Shown piece by piece: positions 1 to 8,600 of a stretch of 64,000 nt of DNA. Source of the DNA: Pseudomonadota bacterium (GTDB lineage: Bacteria > Pseudomonadota > Alphaproteobacteria > Sphingomonadales > Sphingomonadaceae); contig JAEXFD010000048.1 of NCBI GenBank assembly GCA_023400405.1, positions 62,001-126,000 on the forward strand, given 5' to 3'. A model generated the notes under the pieces. The model was not told the origin of the DNA and did no database searches. It saw only the letters and a program-made list of their open reading frames with translations. The position numbers were made by a program, and so were the translations under genes. The first letter of the stretch is position 1; every line of letters starts with the position of its first letter.

Positions 1-56
1 GCCGGGCGCGCCAGCACCAGCGACAGGGCGAGCGCGAGCGGCTTCAACGCACCCAT
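1..56 (-). CDS. N-terminus of a secreted protein, cut by the window edge
   Basis: An ATG at 56 opens a reading frame that runs off the left edge after 18 codons. It reads MGALKPLALALSLVLARP, a lysine followed by a hydrophobic run, as expected of a signal peptide. Its start overlaps the end of the upstream S26 peptidase gene by 13 bp, so the two are probably co-translated. In related conjugative elements the gene after a TraF-type peptidase is often a lytic transglycosylase, but nothing here is long enough to show that. Confidence 0.5.
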   Translation of the reverse strand, partial: MGALKPLALALSLVLARP

Positions 57-616
57 AGCGCCGTCGCCTTGCCGATCACGTCCGCAGCCTCGGTCGGGCC
101 GAAATAGCGCCCGTCGAACGAGTCCGGCGTATCCGCCATCAGCAGGAACAGCGCGCCGTCGCGCAGGGTCCGGCAGCCGGCCCACCAGGGCAGCGGCCGT
201 CCAAGCCGATCGCTGGCGCGTCGCGTTGCGAGCGCCCGACCGTTGACGGTGATCCTGGATCCAATGGCGCAGACCAGGTCGCCCGACACGCCGGCCACGC
301 GCTTCACCAGCGGCACGTTCGCCGGAATATAACGCCGGCTCGCCGCCAGCGCGCGCACCCTCAAGGGCGTCCGCGCGATCACCATATCGCCGCGAGCCAC
401 GGCGCGGCCGGGCGCGACACGATAGAGGCCGATCGGCGCGCTGGCGCTGGCATTCCAGAGCAATCGCGGCAGCGGCGGCGCGACGATGGTCGCGGCGAGG
501 CACATGCATCCGAGCGTCACCAGGACAGCGCAGTGCTGCAATCGGCGACGGCGGCGCTTGGCAGCGCGAAGCGTTTCGCCCCAGGCGAACAGCGGAAGAT
601 CGCGGCGCTCAACCAT
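44..616 (-). CDS. S26 family signal peptidase, TraF-type (conjugation)
   Basis: Predicted inner-membrane serine peptidase of 190 aa, related to TraF of conjugative elements, which matures pilin or other transfer proteins. The start chosen is the ATG at 616, because the upstream HTH gene ends only 8 bp inside it; a longer frame to 709 would read through that gene. A basic N-terminus (about residues 17-25) precedes a membrane segment (about 29-48). The Ser of the SAPIGLY box (about Ser59) and the Lys of LVKRVAG (about Lys105) form the expected Ser-Lys dyad. It lies in a tight minus-strand run with the HTH gene and the next secreted protein, supporting a transfer-related role. Confidence 0.85.
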   Translation of the reverse strand: MVERRDLPLFAWGETLRAAKRRRRRLQHCAVLVTLGCMCLAATIVAPPLPRLLWNASASAPIGLYRVAPGRAVARGDMVIARTPLRVRALAASRRYIPANVPLVKRVAGVSGDLVCAIGSRITVNGRALATRRASDRLGRPLPWWAGCRTLRDGALFLLMADTPDSFDGRYFGPTEAADVIGKATALWVR

Positions 617-842
617 GATCGCCGCCCTTGCGCCGGGCGTTCGACCAGGCCTCGATATCGTCGATATGGTAATACCAGGCGCGACCATGCAGGCGGCAGA
701 CCGGCCCACGCCCCTCGGCGCGCATGCCCTTCAGGGTGCTGGGCGCGAGCCCGAGATGGAAGGCGGTCTGCTTGGCGGTGAGGAAGGGGCAGGTCTCACG
801 CGCCTGTTGGGCGCGCGCGGCAGTGTCGTCGGGGTCGGCCAT
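609..842 (-). CDS. Small helix-turn-helix DNA-binding protein (excisionase/AlpA-like)
   Basis: A 77-aa protein with the MerR-like winged helix-turn-helix typical of excisionase/AlpA proteins: FLTAKQTAFHLGLAPSTLKGM forms the helix-turn-helix (about residues 20-40), followed by the wing and YYHIDDIEAW near residues 58-67. The ATG at 842 is preferred because the preceding residues in the open frame look non-coding. It overlaps the S26 peptidase gene by 8 bp. Such small HTH proteins commonly sit in this position in sphingomonad conjugative elements; the regulated target is unknown. Confidence 0.78.
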   Translation of the reverse strand: MADPDDTAARAQQARETCPFLTAKQTAFHLGLAPSTLKGMRAEGRGPVCRLHGRAWYYHIDDIEAWSNARRKGGDHG

Positions 843-967
843 GGCACGGGTCCGTTGTATGGCGGCCGCCGGATCGCGCCGCCCGGACACCCAACTGAAC
901 CTCGAAAGCCCCGCCCGGCAGGGTCGAAATCGGGCATGTGCGTTTTCGACCCCCGTGCCGGCGAGGT

Positions 968-994
968 GATCCGCGCCCGGTCAGGGCGCGGATC
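968..994 (-). terminator. Perfect 11-bp hairpin after the DUF736 gene
   Basis: GATCCGCGCCC and its exact reverse complement are separated by 5 nt, starting 8 bp beyond the stop of the minus-strand DUF736 gene. No T-run follows, so it is only a terminator-like hairpin; it could also stabilise the mRNA 3' end. Confidence 0.5.
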
Positions 995-1002
995 GGACCA
1001 GC

Positions 1003-1323
1003 TCAGTCGGCCGGGTTCCAGATGATGGCGAAGGCGTCGTCATCGTCCTGGCCGGCGGCACGGCCGAGATTGGCGTAGAGCCGGCGCGGCCCGAACTCGG
1101 GGGCGGCGAGGCTCAGCGAGACATAGTCGTTGCCGGACATCTCGCCGCGGCGGTTCCAGCCGGCGCCGAGTTCGACGCCGCCCGCCATGACGACATAGTC
1201 GGGCTGGGTATCCTTGGTCTTGCGGCTGTTCGGCACGATGGTGATGCCGGTGCGGATCGAGAGGGTCCGAAGCTCGCCCTTGAAGCCGTTTCCTTCGCGG
1301 GTGACATAACCGATGGCGGACAT
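1003..1323 (-). CDS. DUF736 family protein
   Basis: A 106-aa protein starting MSAIGYVTREGNGFKGEL and containing LSIRTGITIVPN and DYVVMAGGVELGAGWNRR, the hallmark blocks of DUF736. The family is widespread on plasmids and integrative elements of alphaproteobacteria and has no established biochemical role. The ATG at 1323 is chosen because the residues upstream of it in the open frame do not resemble the family. A strong hairpin follows the stop. Its presence with ParB and DUF2958 genes marks this as mobile-element backbone. Confidence 0.9.
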   Translation of the reverse strand: MSAIGYVTREGNGFKGELRTLSIRTGITIVPNSRKTKDTQPDYVVMAGGVELGAGWNRRGEMSGNDYVSLSLAAPEFGPRRLYANLGRAAGQDDDDAFAIIWNPAD

Positions 1324-1852
1324 TGCAGGTCTCCTTGAGATGCTCGCCCGAACCGTTCCGGGCGATGGGCGGACCTCAGGGACGGCCAGCCGGACACCCG
1401 AACCGGCAGGCCGAAGCGCCAGCGGAGGACCGGAGCCCAAGGCTTATTTGGAGCGCAGCGGCCGCGAGGAGCCCGCGCCAGCGGGCGGGGAAATAAGTCG
1501 GCGGGCGATGGTTTCGGGAGGCTGGCGACCGTTCCAGGTCATGCGCCCAAGGAGCCGAGAACGGTGCGGAATATGCCTGATGGAGACCGGGTCCAGCCTA
1601 GAACGAACCTCCGCGAGAGGCCGCAGGCGCTGTCGGATCCCGATCCACGGCCCCCGTCGAGACCGCACTGCCAGACCCTCACCCTGCCGGCAAGTCGGGC
1701 CGCGGCGCGGCACGTGGGTCCCCACGGAGCGCGGCCAGATGCGCAACGGCTTGTGGGTAATCCGCCCAACCACCACTTCCGCAGGCCAGGTTCGCACCGT
1801 GCGGGCTATGGCATGATCGGTTGCGACGTGATCGGCAAAGGAAGAACACGGG
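1324..1852. other. Divergent intergenic region, no convincing gene
   Basis: These 529 bases separate the DUF736 start (minus) from the gene starting at 1853 (plus) and must carry promoters for both. Several open frames cross it, but all are arginine- and proline-rich in the way GC-rich non-coding DNA is, and none resembles a known family. No clear operator or RNA was recognised. Confidence 0.5.
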
Positions 1853-2707
1853 ATGGCAGGCACAAGCTGGGCGGATATCCAGGAAGCGCGACGCGCAGTT
1901 CTCGCGGCGATGCCACGCGACAAGTTCCTGAAGACGATCCTCCAAGGCGTGATGCGCACTGCGCGGGACAAGCAAAATCCGATCCGGGGCAACCTCGTGG
2001 CGAGCGGGCTGCGCGAACTGGTGACCCATGTGCTTCACACGCTTGCGCCCGACGACGAGGTACGGCGGTGCGTATGGTTCGAGCAAGCGAAGGACACCAG
2101 AACGGTCACGCGCGCGCAGCGGGCGCGCTACATCGTCCAGGCCGGCCTCCCCGATGCGTTCGTCAAGGAGAAGCTGAAGCTCGACGCCGCCGCGCTGGCC
2201 AAGCCCCTGCTCGAGGCGATGGACGGACTGCACAAGGCGACGCATGTCCGCGCCGACACGGTTGTGCATAAAGGTTCGGAAGTGCGCGACATGCTTTATG
2301 ACGTGCTTGTCGAGATCCCCGCGCTTCTCGACGATACCGAGGATGCTCGCGAGCGGATCAACGATGCGGTTGCGGGCGCGCTACACAACGCGGTGTTCGA
2401 GAGCATGATCCTCGATACGATCCAGGAGCTAGACGAGCTTTCGACGCACACCAGGGTCGATCATCATTGGATCGAGACGATCGAGATCAAGCGGCTCGAC
2501 GCCGAGCATATCGATTTCGTTGTTACGGGTGAGGTCGAGGTCGAGCTCCAATATGGCTCCGATTCCGATGTCGCGAACGATATCGGCATGCGCTCGAGTG
2601 ACAGCTATCCGTATCGCGCCAAGGTCAGCGGCGAAGCCGGCAAACCGCTCGACATCGACCCCAACGCTATCCGCCTGAAGGTCGATACCAGCAGCTTCTA
2701 CGAATAG
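1853..2707 (+). CDS. Hypothetical protein, possibly a predicted pPIWI-associated nuclease-type protein
   Basis: A 284-aa soluble protein that I do not firmly recognise. The N-terminal 100 residues are basic and helical. The middle (about 110-200) is acidic and helical. The C-terminal third is beta-rich, with a pattern of paired charged residues (VDHHWIETIEIKRLD, then VVTGEVEVELQYGSDSD). That C-terminal block reminds me of proteins annotated as predicted pPIWI-associating nucleases, but this is memory and not a search. It is the only plus-strand gene in the first 6 kb, has lower GC than its neighbours and sits between backbone genes, which suggests a separately acquired cargo gene, perhaps for defence. 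Confidence 0.7.
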   Translation: MAGTSWADIQEARRAVLAAMPRDKFLKTILQGVMRTARDKQNPIRGNLVASGLRELVTHVLHTLAPDDEVRRCVWFEQAKDTRTVTRAQRARYIVQAGLPDAFVKEKLKLDAAALAKPLLEAMDGLHKATHVRADTVVHKGSEVRDMLYDVLVEIPALLDDTEDARERINDAVAGALHNAVFESMILDTIQELDELSTHTRVDHHWIETIEIKRLDAEHIDFVVTGEVEVELQYGSDSDVANDIGMRSSDSYPYRAKVSGEAGKPLDIDPNAIRLKVDTSSFYE

Positions 2708-2753
2708 TCGTCCGCGCATCCCGGATGGAGCGAAAGGCCAGCGCGCACAGCAC

Positions 2754-3095
2754 TCAGCGGCCGCGCAATTCGGCGCAAACCCCGTCGAAGAGATCGAAAT
2801 AGCGGCGCTCCAGCTCGCCCTCGCTCAATGCGAACAGGGCCGCGGTCAGGGGCAGGTCGAGGGCCGCCGCTGCCCGCGCGCCATCGGCGCGATAGCCGGG
2901 ATCGAGATCATGCGCCGTGGCAAGATCGCCGGCGTTGCGCATGCTGTAGTCCGCGATCCAGAAGCAATGGATCAGGCGCTCGCGCGGCGTCAGCGCCTCG
3001 AGCCCATGCGCGCGCTTCTTCTCGATGATGTCGTGCCCGGCATCGATCAACCAGGTCTGGCTGTCGATCTTCGCCCCCGATTCCCCATTGTCCAT
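2754..3095 (-). CDS. Hypothetical protein, 113 aa
   Basis: Small soluble protein, convergent with the gene ending at 2707. An in-frame GTG lies one codon upstream of the ATG used here. The segment ALTPRERLIHCFWIADYSMR (about residues 34-53) is a compact helical core, followed by an acidic, alanine-rich C-terminus. It faintly resembles DMP19/DUF4375-type small acidic proteins, but I could not confirm the NGG signature, so no function is assigned. Confidence 0.6.
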   Translation of the reverse strand: MDNGESGAKIDSQTWLIDAGHDIIEKKRAHGLEALTPRERLIHCFWIADYSMRNAGDLATAHDLDPGYRADGARAAAALDLPLTAALFALSEGELERRYFDLFDGVCAELRGR

Positions 3096-3271
3096 CACCC
3101 CGCTCTAGCGGAGATGCCGTGCGCTCGCACCATCCGCGAAAACCCGCGCGTCCGCGCCCGAGCCCCTCAGGGCGAGGGCGCGGACGCGCGGCCGGATTTC
3201 GGCGGTTTACAAGAGGTTGCCCACCTCGCCGGAAACGCGCGGGGGGCTCCCCCGCGCGTCCCCTTCCCGGC

Positions 3272-5146
3272 TCAGGCGGCGAGCGGTTCGGGCGCTGCTG
3301 CACCATCATTCGCCGGTGCCGCACCCCCGCCCCGGACGGGCTCGGGCGACAGCGCCGCCCCTTCCGGCGCGGTCGGATCGGGATCGCGATCCGGCTCGGC
3401 GCTAGCGTCCAGATCGGCCCGGGCAGCGCCGACCTTGGCGTTGGCGCGGACCGTGCCGACTCCGCCGCGCCCGGTATAGCCGGCGGGCGGGAAGGCCATC
3501 CAGCGGGGCACCCAGTGCTCGACCTTGGCCCGTCCGCCGACGCCGTCGAGATGGTCGGTGACGATCCGCTTCAAGGTCTTGCCCTTCTCCCTGGCATTGG
3601 CGGCGGCGATCCGCTCCCCCGCGACCTCGGCGACCATCGCGCCCAGCACTTCCTTGTCGCGCAGCAGGTCGAAAAAGGCGGCATCCGCTTGCCACCAGTC
3701 AGCCATGTCGAGGCCGAGGGTCAGGCCCACGGCCTCGACCGCCGCGTCGCCCGCCGCAAGCGTCTCGCCCATCGCGACGGTGATAACATCGCCCAGGGCG
3801 GCCTCGGGCAGGTCGAGCAGCCGCAGGAAGATGCCGACCACCCGGCGGTCGTCGGCGCTGCTGCCGGTCACCGTCTCGCGCTCGGGGTCCATGCCGAGCA
3901 GCGCCAGCACCGCGCGGCGGCGCTCGTCGAACACGGCTTCGCCCCGGCAGGTCTCGACGCTTTCCTGCGTGGCCGCGTCGCGGCAGACCAAGGGCTGGCG
4001 ACGCACGCTCCAGAGCGACGATCCGGCGACGAGGTGCGCGACCATCAGCCGCAATGCGATGCCGGGATGGCCGGTCAGCGCGGCGCGGACAGCGGCGAAA
4101 CGGTGCAGGTCGAGATAGGTCTGCTGGGCCGAGGTCAGCTCGGGCCGCTTGGGTTTTTCGGCCGGGACGGCATCGGCTTTCGGCACCCGCGCCGCCTCGC
4201 GCCGCGTGACATAGCCTTCGAGGAAACAGACCTCGCCGGTCGCGCGAACGTCGATATAGACGCGCCCGCCCTTGCGCTTGGACCGCTTCTCATATTCCCA
4301 GCTGGCGAAATGCTCGGCCTTGGGCACGATCACGACCTCGCCCCAGCCTTCGGCGAGATAGGCCTCGCGCCGGGCAGCGATCGCGGCCTCCTGCGCGGTC
4401 CAGAACGCCGCCGCGTCAGCGAAACAACGGTCTTCGCCGAACAGGTCTGCGATGGTGACGAGCCCGCTCGCCTCGACATCGAACAAAGCGAGGCTCGCCG
4501 GGATCGTCTGGCCACCGAGCAGCCATGCCTTTAGCTGCGCACCGGTGGGCGCGCGCTGCTCGGGATCGTCGAGAAGCGCCAGCCAATCGCGCTGCTGGCG
4601 CTTGCTCGCCATGGTGAGATGGCGGATCGTCGCGCGGTCGATCCTGTCGTCGGCATAGAGGGTACGGATGCGCGGCAGCAAATTGCCGAGCGCGAGGATG
4701 CGCTTCACCGCAAGGTCGGGCAGGCCGAAGGTCGCGGCGATGTCGTCGGGGCTGCGGCCCTCCTTCACCAGCCGGGTGAAGGTCGCCCACTGGGTCACCT
4801 CGTCCGGATCGAGGCGCGCGACATTCTCGATCAGCGAGAGTTCGATGGCGTCGGCATCGTCGCCGCTGTCGAGGATCGCGCAGGGCAGCATCTCGTCCTG
4901 CGGCTCGCCCACGCCGCCCTCGGCCCGGCGCTCGGCGGCGACGATGCCCGCCGCCGTGAAGCGCCGCGCGCCCGCGACGATCTCATAGCGATCGGGGGCA
5001 CAATTGGGACGCACCACCAGCGGCACGATGACGCCGCGCTTGCGGATCGTCGGCAGGATGTCGGCGACATCGGGCGGGCGCTTGCCGTGGCGCATATTGG
5101 TCTTGCTCACGACCAGCTTGTCGAGCGGGATGAAATCGAGTCTCAT
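3272..5146 (-). CDS. ParB/RepB/Spo0J-family partition-type protein
   Basis: A 624-aa protein with the ParB N-terminal nuclease-like domain: LDFIPLDKLVVSKTNMR at the start, then IRKRGVIVPLVVRP and YEIVAGARRFTAA (about residues 35-67), the box that binds CTP in ParB proteins. A helix-turn-helix follows (SPDDIAATFGLPDLAVKRIL, about 130-150). The long C-terminal part carries alanine- and proline-rich stretches. Large ParB-like proteins of this kind are standard on alphaproteobacterial plasmids and integrative elements next to DUF2958 and DUF736 genes. No ParA gene is adjacent, so it may regulate or stabilise the element and not drive classical partition. Confidence 0.9.
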   Translation of the reverse strand: MRLDFIPLDKLVVSKTNMRHGKRPPDVADILPTIRKRGVIVPLVVRPNCAPDRYEIVAGARRFTAAGIVAAERRAEGGVGEPQDEMLPCAILDSGDDADAIELSLIENVARLDPDEVTQWATFTRLVKEGRSPDDIAATFGLPDLAVKRILALGNLLPRIRTLYADDRIDRATIRHLTMASKRQQRDWLALLDDPEQRAPTGAQLKAWLLGGQTIPASLALFDVEASGLVTIADLFGEDRCFADAAAFWTAQEAAIAARREAYLAEGWGEVVIVPKAEHFASWEYEKRSKRKGGRVYIDVRATGEVCFLEGYVTRREAARVPKADAVPAEKPKRPELTSAQQTYLDLHRFAAVRAALTGHPGIALRLMVAHLVAGSSLWSVRRQPLVCRDAATQESVETCRGEAVFDERRRAVLALLGMDPERETVTGSSADDRRVVGIFLRLLDLPEAALGDVITVAMGETLAAGDAAVEAVGLTLGLDMADWWQADAAFFDLLRDKEVLGAMVAEVAGERIAAANAREKGKTLKRIVTDHLDGVGGRAKVEHWVPRWMAFPPAGYTGRGGVGTVRANAKVGAARADLDASAEPDRDPDPTAPEGAALSPEPVRGGGAAPANDGAAAPEPLAA

Positions 5147-5230
5147 GGGTCTGCTCCTTCAAGAGCGCCGGTCCCGTCGCTCCTTCCACGATGGACGGGA
5201 CCGGCTGGGTGCGGCGGAACGCGCCGCGCG

Positions 5231-5713
5231 TCAGCCGTCCAGCGGGTCGCCGGGCGGAAGCGGATCGGGGTCGGGCGCGCCTTGCGCCCCGTCCTGATGG
5301 GGCGATGACTGCGAGGACCGGGCAGCCGCCTCGATGGCGCGGACGACTGCCTGCGCCGCGAGGATCGAGCCGGTGCCGCGCGCGGCCTCCGCCCAGACCG
5401 AGAGCGGCGCAGTGGAGGAAAAGCCGATGTCGCGCTCGATGCCCAGCCCGAACGGGAGACGTAGCGCAGTAATGTCGGACAGGCTGAAATAGCCGAGTTC
5501 GGGACAGCCGAAGCCGAGGTCTGCGAGCCCGAACAGGGTGTCGCCATCGACATCGAGTTCGGTGGCGAGCCATGTCGCAGGCCCCATGGGATTGAAGAAT
5601 TTGACGACGGGCACAGGATCGTGCGCGCCCTCGCCTCCCTCTCCCGCGCGCGCGGCGTGTGTGGCGGCATTGGCCTGCAAGGCCGTGCGCAAAGCGGAGG
5701 TCAGCAGCTTCAT
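5231..5713 (-). CDS. DUF2958 domain protein
   Basis: A 160-aa protein. PVVKFFNPMGPATWLATELD, then DTLFGLADLGFGCPELGYFS and ERDIGFSSTAPLSVWAE are the signature segments of DUF2958, a family found on plasmids and conjugative elements with no known activity. The ATG at 5713 (MKLLTSALRTALQ) is preferred over the longer frame because the family begins there. It is 84 bp upstream of the ParB-like gene in the same direction and probably co-transcribed with it. The C-terminus is a low-complexity proline/glutamine tail. Confidence 0.88.
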   Translation of the reverse strand: MKLLTSALRTALQANAATHAARAGEGGEGAHDPVPVVKFFNPMGPATWLATELDVDGDTLFGLADLGFGCPELGYFSLSDITALRLPFGLGIERDIGFSSTAPLSVWAEAARGTGSILAAQAVVRAIEAAARSSQSSPHQDGAQGAPDPDPLPPGDPLDG

Positions 5714-6334
5714 GGCCGCAGCCCCGCCCCAGCGGTGCCGGTGATGATCGAATACATGGGTCAGCCTCCTGCCCGCCCGAAAAGCCCCATGGCCTCCCCC
5801 GGAAGCGGGGGTGGGCGGCAAGAGCGACCGGAGAGGCCCGCCTCGAGCGGACCAGGCATCCCGAAGGGACCGTAACGTCAGTGGAGGAGCCGGGCGTCAG
5901 CCCGGCTTGCCGGGGACGCGGGCGGGCCTAGCAGGGCGCGCCGCCCACTCCCGCGCCACCGGGAGAGGCCACAGAAAACGCCGCCGCGCGAGCGGCGTCC
6001 GCTTCACCGTCGGCGGCCCGCCGCCGACCAACCATGGACGGGCTCCCGCGCGGCGCAGACGGATGAGCGGCGCAGGGTCGCGCTTCGCGCCCAAAGGCGG
6101 CACTTGTCGCCGGGCGCGAAACCGGGCGCGCCGTCCGGCTGCAGAGCGCGAGCGCCCGCGGGGCCGCGATCAGGCGCCGCACCCTGTCCGGGCTAGCGCA
6201 GCGGCCCGGCAGAGTGCGTCCCTGCCCCGCTCCACTTCCGACCAGGACGCAGCACATTCTTATCGGGAAGTTTCTTGACTTCCGAGCAGCCGCGCCGCCA
6301 GAAACCCCGGCCAGAACCTTCCGACGGATCAAAG
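5714..6334. other. GC-rich intergenic region between backbone and defence genes
   Basis: About 620 bases with no convincing gene; the open frames are arginine/proline/alanine-rich shadows. Near-perfect hairpins occur, for example 6009-6028 (GTCGGCGG pairing with CCGCCGAC). Close to the ATPase gene, GGAAGT (6266-6271) and ACTTCC (6278-6283) form an inverted repeat that could be an operator. The region must contain the promoters of two divergent transcription units and is the likely junction between element backbone and cargo. Confidence 0.4.
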
Positions 6335-8461
6335 ATGACACTCGACATTCGCGGAAGCCTCAAGAACACCAAGATCAGCGCGAACCGCTATGTCGTTCTT
6401 GAAGAGCTCATCTCGAATTCGATCGATTCCTTCCTGATCCGGCAGCATCAGGACCCATCGGCGCGCAGCCTCGACGTCCGAGTAGTCGCGGAGATACTGA
6501 CCACTGGTCTCCTCGGTGACGTGCAGGATCTCTCCATTTCATGCACCGATAACGGATGCGGCTTGGGAGATGAGCAGATCGAGGCCTTTCTCACGAAGGA
6601 TACTTCCTACAAAGACGACCTGTCGATAGCCGGGATTGGCAAGTGCAAGGGTGCGGGGCGCATTCAGTTCTTCCATCACTTCGAACGGGTCGGAATTCGC
6701 AGCACCTACCGGAGCGACGGCAAGATACTGACGCGCACGCTTCCTCTCGTCGCGGCGCGCAAGAAGATCGACATGACGGACTTCGCGGTCAGCGAGGGCA
6801 AGGCGAAGGACATCGGCACCACAATCACGTTGGATAGTCTCAAGCCTGGCATCCGGGAGCGCTTTTATCGTACCGAGACGCTCGGCGAGATTTTCTCAGC
6901 CGCCAACATGCGGCGCTACATGTTGATCGCCTTTTTGCAACGGCTGGTCAGTCTGAAGACCGAACTGGGGCAGTTCAACATCTCCTTCGAGACCAGGCAC
7001 GCGCAGGGCCGGATCGAAACGCTGAGCCTGACCGCAGCCGACCTTCCGCCGGTCACGGAGGTGAGGCCGGCTCAGGTCGAGGAACGGGATCCGCAATCGG
7101 GCAGCCCGCTTGGTAAATATGCCAGTTTCACTCTTTCCCATTACAAGCTCGATTCGAGCGTCTTCGACTTGCCCCGCAACGCGATTTCCTTCTGTGCAAA
7201 GGCGTCGCCCGTGCAGGACATCACCCGTCGTTACCTGCGCACCGTCACCGAACAGAACCGCCCGCTAGACGGTTTTCATCACATCGTGCTGATCGAAGGC
7301 GAGCTACTCGACCGCCGCGTGAACGAACAGCGTGACGGATTTGAAGGAATCCCAGACGAGCTCCCGACGGGCGACATGTTCGCTGAAGAGACGGTGTCCT
7401 ATGCCAGCATCTACGATCAGATTGACCCGATCATCGAAGAGATGGTGTCCCCGTCCGGCTGGAGTCGCGACCAGGTCATCGCCGATGTCACGGAGAAGTT
7501 CGGGGTGAACCCGGGTATGCTCGCTGATACCGACACGCGAGTGGTCTATGGCGATAGCGCCAAGACGGTCGCGGAACGCGTGCTGCGGAAGTACCAGGAA
7601 CGCATTATTGCCGACACTGCGGAGATCTTCGACCTCAGGGAAGAGATCGAGAAGGCAGAGCCACACACGGCGGACTTCCGGCAAAAAATCCACGAGCTTT
7701 CCTGGAAATACACCTCGTCGCTTAAGACGTTCGATATGGCGAACCTCTCACAGCTGGTGGTGCGCAGGGCAGCCATTGTCGAAATCCTTGCGCTAGCATG
7801 CAAGCGCCAGCTCGCGGTACAAGCGGTGGCGGAAGGCGTCCGTCGCCAGGACGAGCGCATCATCCATAGCATCTTCTTCCCTATGAAGAGGGACAGCCTT
7901 GAGACCTCCGATCACGATATCTGGCTTTTGAGCGAAGAGTATCAATATTACGACTATATCGCCTCGGATAAGCCGCTCGCGCAGATCGAGTGGGCCGACG
8001 GCGAAAAGCTTTTCGAGCCAGGCATTGATGACGAGTTGGCGGCGACGCTGCGCCGCCGGGCCGAAGAGAATGGTGCGATGCGCCCGGATATCGCGATCTT
8101 CGACAAGGAAGGGTCGGCGATCATCATCGAGTTCAAGGCACCGGGCGTCAGCCTCGACGACCATATCGGTGACCTGTCCGAATATGCGCATCTGCTGGCC
8201 GCAAGGTCGAATGGTCGGTTGAAAAAGTTCTACGGCTATCTGATCGGCGACACCGTCGCCCCGCTACGCATGGCCGGGTGGACGCGTTTTGCCGCTGGCC
8301 AAGGCTATTTCCGATCGACGCCGCTTCAGGATCCGGAGACCGGCCGGAACCTCGGCGAGCTTTACGCCGAGACGCTCTTCTTCGACGACATCGTCAAGCG
8401 GGCCACCAAGCGCATTGGTGTCTATCGCGACAAGCTCCAAATAGACCTGTCGAAGAAGTAG
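6335..8461 (+). CDS. GHKL (HSP90/MORC-like) ATPase fused to a PD-(D/E)XK-like nuclease domain
   Basis: A 708-aa protein. The N-terminus is a Bergerat-fold ATPase: E24-x3-N28-x2-D31 (EELISNSID) is the N-box, D72-N-G-C-G76 the G1 box and GIGKCKGAG (100-108) a G2-like glycine loop. A helical middle follows (roughly 330-540). Near the C-terminus, PDIAIF (Asp585) and IIIEFKAP (Glu599, Lys601) give the D...ExK arrangement of PD-(D/E)XK nucleases. The ATG at 6335 starts the conserved part; an upstream ATG at 6275 is in frame but less likely. It is convergent with the Wadjet operon, 140 bp from jetD, and lower in GC than its neighbours. GHKL ATPases with nuclease modules are known in bacterial immunity, so an anti-phage or anti-plasmid role is inferred. 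Confidence 0.85.
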   Translation: MTLDIRGSLKNTKISANRYVVLEELISNSIDSFLIRQHQDPSARSLDVRVVAEILTTGLLGDVQDLSISCTDNGCGLGDEQIEAFLTKDTSYKDDLSIAGIGKCKGAGRIQFFHHFERVGIRSTYRSDGKILTRTLPLVAARKKIDMTDFAVSEGKAKDIGTTITLDSLKPGIRERFYRTETLGEIFSAANMRRYMLIAFLQRLVSLKTELGQFNISFETRHAQGRIETLSLTAADLPPVTEVRPAQVEERDPQSGSPLGKYASFTLSHYKLDSSVFDLPRNAISFCAKASPVQDITRRYLRTVTEQNRPLDGFHHIVLIEGELLDRRVNEQRDGFEGIPDELPTGDMFAEETVSYASIYDQIDPIIEEMVSPSGWSRDQVIADVTEKFGVNPGMLADTDTRVVYGDSAKTVAERVLRKYQERIIADTAEIFDLREEIEKAEPHTADFRQKIHELSWKYTSSLKTFDMANLSQLVVRRAAIVEILALACKRQLAVQAVAEGVRRQDERIIHSIFFPMKRDSLETSDHDIWLLSEEYQYYDYIASDKPLAQIEWADGEKLFEPGIDDELAATLRRRAEENGAMRPDIAIFDKEGSAIIIEFKAPGVSLDDHIGDLSEYAHLLAARSNGRLKKFYGYLIGDTVAPLRMAGWTRFAAGQGYFRSTPLQDPETGRNLGELYAETLFFDDIVKRATKRIGVYRDKLQIDLSKK

Positions 8462-8600
8462 CGCGATGGTGCCGGCCTTTGACGGGCTCGCGGAAGGGCT
8501 CGGATCGGGCGCGCCGCCGAGCGGCACAGGCGCGAAAGTTGACGTTGACGCGGGTCGACCTTCGCCACTCCGACGGGTCAACTCGCGTAGCGTGCGGATC

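Noticed and set aside
1444..1992. Minus-strand open frame in the gap upstream of the 1853 gene
   Set aside because: Arg-rich translation without a family match; overlaps the start of a better-supported gene.
3119..4534. Plus-strand open frame of 471 codons
   Set aside because: Antisense to the ParB-like gene, which has a clear nuclease-like box and HTH.
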